In this document: piece by piece, positions 1 to 7,227 of the stretch
How positions within the stretch are numbered: position 1 is the stretch's first letter
Layout of the letters: each line of letters starts with the position of its first letter
DNA from: CAZYEI01 sp964646425
Lineage (GTDB): Bacteria > Bacillota_I > Bacilli_A > RFN20 > JAISJY01
DNA length: 11,446 nucleotides
Assembly (NCBI GenBank): GCA_964646425.1
Contig: CAZYEI010000041.1
Span: 1 to 11,446, forward strand
Reading direction: 5' to 3'
Notes under the pieces: generated by a model
Seen by the model: only the letters and a program-made list of their open reading frames with translations
Told to the model about the DNA's origin: nothing
Databases searched by the model: none
Made by a program: the position numbers and the translations under genes

Positions 1-7
1 AACCTTT

Positions 8-562
8 TTATAATTTTATGTTTTTATTTTTATCTATATAGTTTGAATATAATTTAAAAACTTCTCCAGCTAAAAATGAAACTGACATAACATTTGTATT
101 TAAATATTCATCTATATAATCCAATTTGTCAGGACTAAATTTTTGACGATCGTGTTGAAGTCTTTTAATTATTTCTTCTTCACTATCTCCTCTTTCATGC
201 ATTCTTTTTTTTCTAACTTCTTCACTTGCTTCCAAAAAAATTGCATAAATGTTGTCAATATTTAATCTTTTAAAAGAAACTAATCCCTGTGGATCTAAAA
301 TAATAACTTTATAATCATTAATATCTCTTTTGCTAGTTCCGTAATAACAACCATTAAAATATGTTGTCTCAGCAAAAAAGCCCTCTTTCATCAATTTTAA
401 AAATTTCTTTTCAGATACAAAATTATAATCTATTTTATTTATTTCACCAGCACGAGGTTTCCTTGTTGTATATGTTACAATTTTATCAATATCATAATTT
501 TTTTTAAGTTCATTTGCAATTTCTGTTTTCCCAGATGCGCTATGTCCCACTAAAACTAACAT
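8..562 (-). CDS. Guanylate kinase-like P-loop kinase (divergent)
   Basis: A 184-residue protein of the guanylate kinase family, which transfers phosphate from ATP to GMP in the cytosol. Visible motifs are the P-loop GHSASGKT (residues 6-13), the GMP-binding segment TTRKPRAGE (32-40), DYNF (46-49), YGT (74-76) and the lid-like RMHERGDSEEEI region (about 120-131). It differs from ordinary Gmk: the P-loop is usually GPSGxGKS/T, the DG after the GE motif is lost, and the usual IDVQGA segment reads LDPQGL. It may therefore be a paralogue rather than the main guanylate kinase. I chose the ATG at 562 because AGGAGG (571-576) lies 8 bases upstream. A second ATG at 568 would give only 2 bases of spacing. 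The gene follows nrnA by a few bases and its ribosome site abuts the nrnA stop codon, so the two are co-transcribed. The family call is firm; the substrate is less so. Confidence 0.82.
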   Translation of the reverse strand: MLVLVGHSASGKTEIANELKKNYDIDKIVTYTTRKPRAGEINKIDYNFVSEKKFLKLMKEGFFAETTYFNGCYYGTSKRDINDYKVIILDPQGLVSFKRLNIDNIYAIFLEASEEVRKKRMHERGDSEEEIIKRLQHDRQKFSPDKLDYIDEYLNTNVMSVSFLAGEVFKLYSNYIDKNKNIKL

Positions 563-577
563 ATACATTTCCTCCTT

Positions 578-1555
578 CTAATCCACTAATAATTTATCTA
601 AATCATTTATTAATAGTTCGGTTTCAGCAATATCTTTTGCCTTTGCACCACTTGCATTTGCATGACCACCACCATTATATTTAGCAGCAACACCATTAAT
701 TGCAATCCCATGTCTAGAACGGATTGAAACTCTCCATAAATTTTCTTCGACATCTAAAGTGAATGACACCCAAATTTTTATTTCCTCGATATTACTTAAT
801 AAATTAATATTTTCTTTTCCTCGTTCTACAGTTAAATTAAATTTATCTTGAACATCTTTATCCATATAATAATAAGCAACACCATGCTTACTAATTTTAA
901 AATTACTTAAAACATAGGCAGAGATTCTTAAATCATCAACATGCTTCATATACATTGGTTGATAAACATCTAATTGCAAATCAAAGCCAGTATTTACTAA
1001 TTTTGAAGCAACTTCAAATGTTTCTTTTGATGTTGCAGGATACTGAAATCTACCACAATCTCCAACAATTCCACTATATAAATACTTAGCAGTTTTTGCC
1101 GAAACATGCTGTTTTTTAAAAGGTTTTGCAAATAACAATCTACCTAAAAATTCACTAGCAGCTGCAGAAGTATCCAAAACGTAATTTTCATTTGCATAAT
1201 TTTCAACAGCTGGATGATGATCAATTTTAAATAAATATGAACCTTTATCAAATCTTTGATCGGAAATCCTTTCAGTATCTCCTGTATCTACGATAATTGA
1301 TAAAAACTCTTTTCCTTCTAAAATATCATCATTTACTTCATCACTTTCAGGATATAAAACTCCTGTAAATTTGCGATGATTTTCTCCTAATGCATAAACT
1401 GTCTTTTGAGGATAATTCTCTTTAATAAAAGTAACCAATCCCCATTGTGTTCCTAACGCATCAAAATCAGGCATTACATGTCTAAATACCGCAATTGTAT
1501 CATATTTTTCAATAGCCCTTTTTAAAGACTTTGCTACTTTATCAATATACTTCAT
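578..1555 (-). CDS. nrnA: DHH/DHHA1 phosphoesterase, NrnA-type nanoRNase/pApA phosphatase
   Basis: A 325-residue DHH-family phosphoesterase. NrnA proteins degrade 2-5 nt RNAs to mononucleotides and dephosphorylate pAp; relatives hydrolyse pApA from c-di-AMP turnover. The DHH domain shows HVMPDFDALG (residues 26-35, for the usual HxxPDxDAxGS), VDTGD (89-93), DHH (112-114) and GDCGRF (165-170; the family usually has GDTGRF). The C-terminal DHHA1 domain carries the substrate-binding NGGGHANASG (294-303). Together these are the expected two-metal residues and the full two-domain length. The ATG has a GAGG ribosome site five bases upstream, overlapping the end of ackA. The gap to ackA is 12 bases, so it is an operon member. 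The specific substrate (nanoRNA, pAp or pApA) cannot be read from sequence. Confidence 0.9.
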   Translation of the reverse strand: MKYIDKVAKSLKRAIEKYDTIAVFRHVMPDFDALGTQWGLVTFIKENYPQKTVYALGENHRKFTGVLYPESDEVNDDILEGKEFLSIIVDTGDTERISDQRFDKGSYLFKIDHHPAVENYANENYVLDTSAAASEFLGRLLFAKPFKKQHVSAKTAKYLYSGIVGDCGRFQYPATSKETFEVASKLVNTGFDLQLDVYQPMYMKHVDDLRISAYVLSNFKISKHGVAYYYMDKDVQDKFNLTVERGKENINLLSNIEEIKIWVSFTLDVEENLWRVSIRSRHGIAINGVAAKYNGGGHANASGAKAKDIAETELLINDLDKLLVD

Positions 1556-1567
1556 AAAAACCTCAAA

Positions 1568-2773
1568 CTATAACTTTAATAAATTATAAGTATCTCTAGC
1601 TATTACTAATTCTTCATTAGTTGGGATAAGGAATACTTTCATTGAAGAATTTTCACCTGTTAAATCTGTTTCATTTCCTCTAGTATCTTTTGCTTCATTA
1701 ACTTCATTATTAATACAGCATCCAAATACAGTACCTAATTGCTCAATAACAAGTTTTCTTACACGTGAATCATTTTCACCAATTCCAGCTGTAAAGACTA
1801 TTGCATCACAGCCACCCATTAAAGCAATATATGAAGCAATAATGCTTACAAAAGAATCAACTTGCATATAGGCTGCTAGAGAGGCACGATGATTTCCTTC
1901 ATCGGCTGCCGCCCACACATAACGTGAATCACTAGATATTCCAGACACTCCTAATAAACCGGATTTTTTATTATAAATAACATTTGCTATATCATCAGCA
2001 GTTGTTCCTTTTATATTTTTCATTAAATAAGGTAAGATTGCTGGATCAATATCACCACATCTTGAACCCATTATTGTTCCAGAAAGTGGAGTAAATCCCA
2101 TTGATGTTTTAAAACATTTTCCATCAATTATTGCACTTATAGAACATCCATTTCCTAAATGGCATGTAATAATTTTTGAATGCTTAGGATTACCAAGCAA
2201 ATCTAAGCAACGCTTTGAAACATACAAATGTGATGTTCCATGCATTCCGTAGCGACGAACCTTAAAATCCTTATAATATTCATATGGTAATGCATATAAG
2301 AATGAACGTTCAGGCATTGTTTGGTGAAATGCAGTATCAAATACAAATACATGTTTAACATCTTTCAAAACTTTCTTAAATGCTTCATAACCAATTAAAT
2401 GTGCTGGTTGATGTAATGGAGCCAATGGAGTTAAATTAGCAACTTTTTCTATTACATCATCATCAACAATAACTGATTCCGCAAAAAACTCACCACCATG
2501 AACAATACGATGACCCACTCCTTCAATTTCAGTTAGTTCTTTTACAGCCCCTTTTTTTACTAAGGCATCTAAAACTAATTGTACTGCTTCTCCGTGATTA
2601 TTACATTCTATATGATATGATTCTTTTTCACCATTAACATTAATTTTAAATTCTGGATCTTGAATACCGATTTTCTCCACCAATCCACTTGCAATTACTT
2701 TTTCACTTGGCATTTCAATCAATTGAAATTTTAATGACGAACTACCAGCATTTACTGACATAACTTTTGACAT
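1568..2773 (-). CDS. ackA: Acetate kinase
   Basis: A full-length (401-residue) acetate kinase, which interconverts acetyl phosphate plus ADP with acetate plus ATP and serves as the ATP-yielding last step of fermentation. Family motifs are all present: NAGSSSLKF (residues 8-16), GHRIVHGG with Arg89 (87-94), FDTAFH with Asp146 (145-150), GMHGTSH with His178 (176-182), HLGNG (205-209), GFTPLSGT and GSRCGD with Arg238 (226-241), FTAGIGEND (327-335) and TNEEL (385-389). These match the known catalytic Arg/Asp/His/Arg/Glu set. The ATG at 2773 has GGAGG seven bases upstream. It is the first gene of an ackA-nrnA-kinase operon. A terminator closes the gene upstream, and a promoter-like sequence lies at 2803-2831. 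A phosphotransacetylase gene, the usual partner, is not in the window. Confidence 0.98.
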   Translation of the reverse strand: MSKVMSVNAGSSSLKFQLIEMPSEKVIASGLVEKIGIQDPEFKINVNGEKESYHIECNNHGEAVQLVLDALVKKGAVKELTEIEGVGHRIVHGGEFFAESVIVDDDVIEKVANLTPLAPLHQPAHLIGYEAFKKVLKDVKHVFVFDTAFHQTMPERSFLYALPYEYYKDFKVRRYGMHGTSHLYVSKRCLDLLGNPKHSKIITCHLGNGCSISAIIDGKCFKTSMGFTPLSGTIMGSRCGDIDPAILPYLMKNIKGTTADDIANVIYNKKSGLLGVSGISSDSRYVWAAADEGNHRASLAAYMQVDSFVSIIASYIALMGGCDAIVFTAGIGENDSRVRKLVIEQLGTVFGCCINNEVNEAKDTRGNETDLTGENSSMKVFLIPTNEELVIARDTYNLLKL

Positions 2774-2802
2774 GATTATACCTCCATAAAAATAACAACA
2801 TT

Positions 2803-2831
2803 ATTGTAACATTTTTTTTACAAATATTCTA
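2803..2831 (-). promoter_or_regulatory. Candidate promoter for the ackA operon
   Basis: On the minus strand an extended -10 (TG-T-TACAAT, hexamer at 2803-2808) lies 17 bases from a weak -35 (TAGAAT, 2826-2831). The predicted start near 2796 leaves a leader of about 23 bases containing the GGAGG ribosome site. It sits between the upstream terminator and ackA, where a promoter is needed. The -35 is poor and the region is AT-rich, so this is inference. Confidence 0.5.
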
Positions 2832-2842
2832 TAAAATTACTA

Positions 2843-2877
2843 TAAAAAAGAAAAAGATTTGTGATAATCACAAATCT
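2843..2877 (-). terminator. Intrinsic terminator after the anchored exported protein gene
   Basis: A perfect inverted repeat spans 2855-2877: AGATTTGTGA, loop TTA, TCACAAATCT on the minus strand. It is followed by the T-rich tract TTTTTCTTTTTT. The stem overlaps the stop codon of the 332-residue gene. It separates that gene from ackA. Confidence 0.9.
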
Positions 2878-3874
2878 ATTTTCCTGCAATATCCATGCCA
2901 TTAGCAACTTGTATCATTTCGGATAATGTTAAAATATCGCTATATATATTATATTCAACACCCGAATATGAATAAGTTAAGATGTTATCATGATAAACGC
3001 CAAATCCATTAATCAAATCAACTATATCGCCATTAATTGCATTCACAACAAGTTCCTCATTATCTGCCAATATTTTTTGAACGACAGTAAACGACTTACT
3101 TCCTTCATATGTCATAATATGAACTTCAATACCATCTACTGTATATGATGAATGTTCTTTCAAAGTAGCATCTAATGTAGAATTAACTGGATATAAAGGA
3201 AGTTCAATTTTACCATTAATGATACTTTGACTTTCTCTTGCAATTTTAATATTTTCTTGAACGTCAAAGTAATTATCACTAAATTTTGCTGCTAAGTCTA
3301 CTTTTGTAAAATTAACCTTTATGACTGCAATATTGTTTTCGTTATAAACATACACAGAAACAGGCTTTAAATCCTTAGAAAAATGAATTTCTTGCTTATC
3401 GTAATTATCTTCATCTAAAAATTTAGGATAACTTGTAATTAAATAACCATCACTTGTATCTTTTATTTCATATTCATCATCAAATGCTGCTAATAATGAT
3501 TGATAAATATATGGTTTTGGATAATTAAGTGGCCATTCACTTTCAAATTCATATACTTGATTTAACGCTGGTGTTAATACATATACACCATCTAGATTTC
3601 TTAATAAAATTTGTTTTTGATTAATTCCTTTGTCTAATTGACTAACTCTAAAGAAATCTTTATCATCTTTTTTTTCATATGAAACTTCAACAAAAAATTG
3701 TCTTACATCTTCGCCATTAATAAGTTCCATATTTGCTTCCATATAGTATGATGATAAATCATTTCTAATATTCTTTAATTGTGTTTTAAAATCTGGCGAA
3801 TTAAAAAATATTTTAAATACAGCTAATCCAACAATCGCTAAAACAAGTAAAACAGCAAAAATCTTCTTAATCAT
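2876..3874 (-). CDS. Membrane-anchored exported protein, possibly LolA-like fold
   Basis: A 332-residue protein that I cannot assign to a named gene. Residues about 4-23 form one hydrophobic helix after MIKK. There is no lipobox cysteine, so it reads as an uncleaved signal anchor (or signal peptide) with a large outside domain. The body is rich in beta-prone stretches (for example QILLRNLDGVYVLTPALNQVYEFE and a later KQEIHFSKDLKPVSVYVYNE). This resembles LolA/RseB-like sensors or Bacillus YdcC-type proteins that handle lipids or cell-envelope ligands, with a second small domain near residues 240-330. The resemblance is by eye only. It has its own ribosome site (AGAGGTG, about 10 bases from the ATG) and a strong terminator after it, so it is probably transcribed alone. 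The divergent DUF378 gene lies 121 bases upstream. Confidence 0.75.
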   Translation of the reverse strand: MIKKIFAVLLVLAIVGLAVFKIFFNSPDFKTQLKNIRNDLSSYYMEANMELINGEDVRQFFVEVSYEKKDDKDFFRVSQLDKGINQKQILLRNLDGVYVLTPALNQVYEFESEWPLNYPKPYIYQSLLAAFDDEYEIKDTSDGYLITSYPKFLDEDNYDKQEIHFSKDLKPVSVYVYNENNIAVIKVNFTKVDLAAKFSDNYFDVQENIKIARESQSIINGKIELPLYPVNSTLDATLKEHSSYTVDGIEVHIMTYEGSKSFTVVQKILADNEELVVNAINGDIVDLINGFGVYHDNILTYSYSGVEYNIYSDILTLSEMIQVANGMDIAGK

Positions 3875-3981
3875 TTCTATTTTTCACCTCTGAACCCTTT
3901 TCTATTAAACTTTATGCTTAAATATTTAATTTAATTACTACGAATAAAATATATTTTCTTGAGCATATTAAATAATGAATG

Positions 3982-3988
3982 AAGGAGG
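3982..3988 (+). promoter_or_regulatory. Ribosome binding site of the DUF378 gene
   Basis: AAGGAGG, a near-perfect match to the 16S rRNA 3' end, lies seven bases before the ATG at 3996. It supports translation of this short gene on the strand opposite to its neighbours. In the rest of the 3875-3995 divergent spacer I see only AT-rich sequence and no convincing promoter for either gene. Confidence 0.85.
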
Positions 3989-3995
3989 CTAAAAA

Positions 3996-4208
3996 ATGAA
4001 TATTATACAAAAAAGTGCACTTATTCTTACATTAATTGGAGCAATTAACTGGGGCTTAATTGGAATATTTGAGTTTAATTTAGTTGCAGCTATTTTTGGT
4101 GATATGACAGTAGCAGCAAGAATTGTTTATGCATTAGTAGGAATTGCAGCTATAATAAATATAATGTTGTTATTTATCGATCTTGATAAACATGAAGATA
4201 GAATATAA
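3996..4208 (+). CDS. DUF378 family small membrane protein (YuzA-like)
   Basis: A 70-residue protein with two hydrophobic helices (about residues 8-31 and 39-62) and a charged C-terminal tail (DLDKHEDRI). The signature GAINWGLIGIFEFNLVAAIFG-type segment, with invariant NWGL and N/D-L-V-AA-FG, is that of the DUF378 family, which includes Bacillus YuzA. The family's function is unknown. The length is normal for the family. It is the only plus-strand gene here, with a strong ribosome site and its own downstream hairpin, so it is a stand-alone transcript. Confidence 0.9.
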   Translation: MNIIQKSALILTLIGAINWGLIGIFEFNLVAAIFGDMTVAARIVYALVGIAAIINIMLLFIDLDKHEDRI

Positions 4209-4225
4209 AATACATACATAATTAT

Positions 4226-4272
4226 ATAGTCACATAAGTTGAATAAAACAAGAGACTTATGTGACTATTTCT
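4226..4272 (+). terminator. Probable intrinsic terminator after the DUF378 gene
   Basis: Two perfectly complementary 14-base arms, ATAGTCACATAAGT (4226-4239) and ACTTATGTGACTAT (4255-4268), enclose a 15-base loop. A short, imperfect T-rich stretch (TTTCTTAATTT) follows on the plus strand. The minus strand shows no T tract beyond the hairpin, so it serves the plus-strand gene. Confidence 0.65.
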
Positions 4273-4293
4273 TAATTTAGAAAATATATTATA

Positions 4294-4328
4294 AATTAAA
4301 AAATGGATTAATCATTATTAATCCATTT
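4294..4328 (-). terminator. Intrinsic terminator of pfkA
   Basis: A 12-bp perfect stem (AAATGGATTAAT at 4301-4312 with ATTAATCCATTT at 4317-4328) has a 4-base loop. On the minus strand it runs directly into TTTTTTAATTT. It starts 12 bases after the pfkA stop codon. Confidence 0.85.
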
Positions 4329-4339
4329 AATACTTTTAA

Positions 4340-5467
4340 TTAATCACCAAAAGAAATGCCAATGTTACGAGCAATTTTAACAACAAATCCATTTGGATCA
4401 ACGTTGTTACTTCCACCCTTACTTGTTTCTCCAGTTGCACCTCTACCTAAAACATCTTCCAAAGAAACTGTTTGTGGCTTAGCACCAAAAATAGTAACCA
4501 TTCTTCCAGATTCACCAGCAAATAAAGCATCAACTGCCATACTGCCAAGTTTAGTACATAAACTACGATCATATTGACATGTATGTCCTCCACGTTGTGT
4601 ATGTCCAATATTTGTTGCACGAACTTCCTTGCCACCTAATAATTTTTCTAATTGATCAGCAAGTTGTTCACCAACTCCACCTAATCTAATTGTATCAGCA
4701 CTATCTTCAACAATTTTCTTAATTACAACGTCGCCATCTTTAGGTTTAGCACCTTCTGATACAACAATTACAGTATCATGTAAACCTTTTGCATCACGAT
4801 TTTTAATAACTTCTGCAACTTTATTAACATCATACGGAATTTCAGGTAATAATATGATATCAGCACCACCTGATAAACCACCTTCAAGAGCTAACCAGCC
4901 ACAATTTCTTCCCATAACCTCAAGAATTTGAACACGATCATGAGAATAAGCAGTTGTTCTAACTCTATCTACTGATTCACAAATAACTCCTAATGCAGTA
5001 GTAAAACCAAATGTAATATCAGCATATGAAACATCATTATCAATTGTTTTTGGAACGCCAATAACACGAACTCCTTTTCTTGCAAAATCACGAGCACTTG
5101 TTAATGTTCCATCTCCACCAATAACAACTAATGCATCAATATTATTATCTTTTAAATTCTTAACAGCAACATCACTAACATCTTTATGTTGAATTTTTCC
5201 ATTTTCATCACGATAAGCATAATTAAATAGATTATCTTTATTAGAATTTTTTAAGATAGTTCCGCCCCAATCTAAAATATCTTTTGTATTCTCGACAGTT
5301 AATGGCATTGAATCATTAGCATATAAGCCAGCATAACCTTTCTTAAATCCAACAACTTCACATCCATATTTATTAATAGCTGTTAACACAACTGCTCTAA
5401 CTACAGCATTTAGACCTGAACAATCTCCACCACCAGTTAAAACTCCGATTTTTTTAATTTCTGTCAT
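4340..5467 (-). CDS. pfkA: 6-phosphofructokinase (probably ATP-dependent, mixed-type active site)
   Basis: A 375-residue phosphofructokinase, the committed glycolytic step from fructose 6-phosphate to fructose 1,6-bisphosphate. Motifs: TGGGDCSGLNAVVR (residues 11-24), IGGDGT (116-121), PKTIDND (139-145) with catalytic Asp143, and MGR (185-187). At the two positions that separate ATP from pyrophosphate users, Gly120 (GGDG, E. coli Gly104) is the ATP form. Lys140 (PKTIDND, E. coli Gly124) is the form seen in PPi enzymes and in ATP-using 'group III' actinobacterial enzymes. Known enzymes with Gly plus Lys use ATP, so ATP is the better guess. It is longer than the ~320-residue E. coli PfkA. I chose the ATG at 5467 because AGGAGG (5477-5482) lies 9 bases upstream. 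An ATG at 5506 would put that ribosome site inside the gene and near the transcript start. It is monocistronic. Confidence 0.95.
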   Translation of the reverse strand: MTEIKKIGVLTGGGDCSGLNAVVRAVVLTAINKYGCEVVGFKKGYAGLYANDSMPLTVENTKDILDWGGTILKNSNKDNLFNYAYRDENGKIQHKDVSDVAVKNLKDNNIDALVVIGGDGTLTSARDFARKGVRVIGVPKTIDNDVSYADITFGFTTALGVICESVDRVRTTAYSHDRVQILEVMGRNCGWLALEGGLSGGADIILLPEIPYDVNKVAEVIKNRDAKGLHDTVIVVSEGAKPKDGDVVIKKIVEDSADTIRLGGVGEQLADQLEKLLGGKEVRATNIGHTQRGGHTCQYDRSLCTKLGSMAVDALFAGESGRMVTIFGAKPQTVSLEDVLGRGATGETSKGGSNNVDPNGFVVKIARNIGISFGD

Positions 5468-5508
5468 AATATAAATCCTCCTGTGTTTTATTATCACACA
5501 ACACATTT

Positions 5509-5537
5509 AATTTATCATATTTTGACAAATATTTCAA
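5509..5537 (-). promoter_or_regulatory. Promoter of pfkA
   Basis: On the minus strand TTGAAA (-35, 5532-5537), a 17-base spacer and an extended -10 (TG-A-TAAATT, hexamer 5509-5514) predict a start near 5502. That gives a leader of about 35 bases to the ATG at 5467. The predicted start lies inside the longer ATG-5506 reading frame, which argues against that start. Confidence 0.6.
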
Positions 5538-5602
5538 GCATTTTAGTAATCTATTACATTATGCTATATGTTACAATTTAATAAATATAAAGACTGTGTT
5601 AA

Positions 5603-6283
5603 TCATTTAAAATATTTTATAATTGCATTAAAAATATTTAATGCAATACTTTCTTGATATTCTTTTGTAACTAAATTCTTTCTTTCCTCAAAATTAGTAA
5701 GAAAACCACATTCTACAAGAACACCAATTGGATAAGTATTATTAAGAATATAATAATCTCCAATCTTAACATTTTTGTTTTTCTTATTTAAATTTTTATT
5801 AAATTCCTTTTGAATCAAAATAGCTAATTTTTCACTATCTTCCTTATATTTTTGATAAAAAACCTGTAATCCGTTAATTTGAATCGAAGAATAGATATTC
5901 AAATGAATACTAACAAAAATATCAGCATCTACTTCATTTATAAATTTTGTTTTTTTCTTTAAATCGATATTTTTTCGAATATTTACATTTTCCGGTGCTA
6001 AATCATAATCGCTTGTTCTTGTAATATGCACTATGCAACCATTATTAAATAGCATTTCATATAGGATTTTAGAAATATTTAAATTTATTTCATCTTCAAA
6101 TACATTATCAACCTCAGCACCATTATCATTACCACCATGACCAGGATCGATTACAACTACTTTCCCAAATATAGCTGCCTTTTCATTTATTAAATTTTTA
6201 CCTAATGCTGTAAATATTAAACAAAAAATATCAAATATTAATAAAATATTCATTACTTTCATTTTATTCACATATCTCACCAT
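5603..6283 (-). CDS. cwlD: N-acetylmuramoyl-L-alanine amidase, CwlD-like (Amidase_3)
   Basis: A 226-residue zinc amidase that cuts the amide bond between N-acetylmuramic acid and the stem peptide of peptidoglycan. An N-terminal hydrophobic segment (about residues 10-28) is a signal anchor. The catalytic domain begins at VVVIDPGHGG (42-51) with zinc ligand His49. It continues with Glu63 before the DEINL segment, SIHLN with His127 (125-129) and VECGF with catalytic Glu191 (190-194). Single-domain architecture and length match Bacillus CwlD (about 237 residues), and cwlD also lies shortly after rpsI in Bacillus. CwlD acts on spore cortex, but whether this organism sporulates is not visible. Start choice is uncertain: ATG 6283 has no clear ribosome site, and GTG 6271 or ATG 6262 are alternatives behind GGTGAG. 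An upstream TTG at 6349 is rejected because the rpsI terminator lies inside that extension. Confidence 0.85.
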   Translation of the reverse strand: MVRYVNKMKVMNILLIFDIFCLIFTALGKNLINEKAAIFGKVVVIDPGHGGNDNGAEVDNVFEDEINLNISKILYEMLFNNGCIVHITRTSDYDLAPENVNIRKNIDLKKKTKFINEVDADIFVSIHLNIYSSIQINGLQVFYQKYKEDSEKLAILIQKEFNKNLNKKNKNVKIGDYYILNNTYPIGVLVECGFLTNFEERKNLVTKEYQESIALNIFNAIIKYFK

Positions 6284-6295
6284 TTGAATATATGA

Positions 6296-6334
6296 ATAAA
6301 AAAATGAAAAAAGACTTTGGTAATCCAAAGCCTT
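6296..6334 (-). terminator. Intrinsic terminator of the rplM-rpsI operon
   Basis: On the minus strand AAGGCTTTGG (6325-6334) pairs with CCAAAGTCTT (6311-6320) around an ATTA loop, giving 10 bp with one G-U pair. The tract TTTTCATTTTTTT follows. It starts about 20 bases after the rpsI stop and ends just before the amidase start, so amidase transcription needs read-through or its own weak promoter, which I could not pin down. Confidence 0.9.
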
Positions 6335-6352
6335 CTTAAATTCAAACAATAA

Positions 6353-6760
6353 TTAACGTTTTGAGAATTGTGGAGCGCGTCTTGCACCTTTAAGTCCATA
6401 TTTCTTACGTTCTTTAGCACGAGAATCTCTTGTTAACATTCCTGCTTTTTTAAGAACTGGACGATAATCTGAAGATGCTTCTAATAAAGCACGAGCGATT
6501 CCTAAACGAATTGCACCAGATTGACCAGCAAATCCACCACCAACTACATTACAAGTAATATCAAATAATTCTTGTGTAGAAGTTAATGTTAATGGTTGCT
6601 TTAAATCCATAACTAGTGTTGGGTAAGGCATATAGTCATTTACATCTACGCCATTTACTAAAATCTTTCCAGATCCAGGTGTTAAAATAACACGGCAAGT
6701 AGAACTTTTACGACGGCCTAATCCATGATATTGAACAAGTGTCTTTTTCTTTGTAGCCAT
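6353..6760 (-). CDS. rpsI: 30S ribosomal protein S9
   Basis: Complete S9 of 135 residues. S9 sits in the head of the small subunit, and its C-terminal tail reaches the P-site tRNA. The family segments are clear: GLGRRKSSTCRV (residues 13-24), GGGFAGQSGAIRLGIARALL (74-93), DSRAKERKKYGLKGARRAPQ (112-131) and the usual end QFSKR. Its N-terminus is a few residues longer than in many bacteria (MATKKKTLVQY), as is common in Bacilli. The ribosome site AGGAGG lies 10 bases before the ATG and begins right after the rplM stop codon. With a gap of 17 bases it is co-transcribed and co-regulated with rplM. Confidence 0.99.
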   Translation of the reverse strand: MATKKKTLVQYHGLGRRKSSTCRVILTPGSGKILVNGVDVNDYMPYPTLVMDLKQPLTLTSTQELFDITCNVVGGGFAGQSGAIRLGIARALLEASSDYRPVLKKAGMLTRDSRAKERKKYGLKGARRAPQFSKR

Positions 6761-6777
6761 ATTCGTTTACCCTCCTA

Positions 6778-7218
6778 TTACTTAATTTCTAATGCTTGTG
6801 GATTTTGAGCAGCATGTGGATGCTCAGCACTAGCATATACAAATAATTTTTTGATTTGTGCACGACCTAAAGGTCCTTTTGGAATCATTCCCCATACAAC
6901 TCTTTCGATTAATTCTACTGGATAATCTTTTAACATTGTACGAGCAGTTCTTGTTCTTAGTCCACCTAAGTATTGAGATACGTTGTAATACTTTTTGTTA
7001 TCTAACTTATTTTTGCCATTCATAACAATTTTGTCAGCATTAATAACGATAACATAATCTCCACAATCTAAATTTGGTGTATATGTTGGCTTATTTTTTC
7101 CAGTAATGACAGCAGCAATTTGAGTTGCCATACGTCCTAATGTTAAACCTTCAGCATTAACAATATACCAATTATGATTGATATCTCCTTTTTTCATCAT
7201 TGTTGTTTGACGTTGCAT
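6778..7218 (-). CDS. rplM: 50S ribosomal protein L13
   Basis: Complete L13 of 146 residues, an early-assembling large-subunit protein. Diagnostic segments are WYIVNAEGLTLGRMA (residues 17-31), GKNKPTYTPNLDCGDYV (40-56), YLGGLRTRTA (83-92) and GMIPKGPLGR...KKLFVYASAEHPHAAQ (110-138). The N-terminal MQRQTTMMKKGD resembles the MRTTFMAK start of Bacillus L13. The ATG at 7218 has AAAGGAGG nine bases upstream. It has a near-consensus promoter and a structured leader of its own and is not simply part of the truA operon upstream. Autoregulation by L13 through this leader is likely but inferred from structure and family knowledge. Confidence 0.99.
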   Translation of the reverse strand: MQRQTTMMKKGDINHNWYIVNAEGLTLGRMATQIAAVITGKNKPTYTPNLDCGDYVIVINADKIVMNGKNKLDNKKYYNVSQYLGGLRTRTARTMLKDYPVELIERVVWGMIPKGPLGRAQIKKLFVYASAEHPHAAQNPQALEIK

Positions 7219-7227
7219 TTTTGTTTT

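Noticed and set aside
4356..4577. Open frame on the plus strand (73 codons)
   Set aside because: It lies wholly antisense to the conserved C-terminal part of pfkA, has no recognisable protein family and no ribosome site of note.
4447..4635. Open frame on the minus strand (62 codons) in another frame
   Set aside because: An out-of-frame shadow of pfkA with no supporting motif.
5468..5506. Longer pfkA start at ATG 5506
   Set aside because: It would place the AGGAGG ribosome site inside the gene and lie ahead of the predicted transcript start. The extra 13 residues are not part of the PFK family fold.
6284..6349. N-terminal extension of the amidase from TTG at 6349
   Set aside because: This stretch contains the rplM-rpsI terminator hairpin and T tract and has no ribosome site. 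The catalytic domain and anchor are complete without it.
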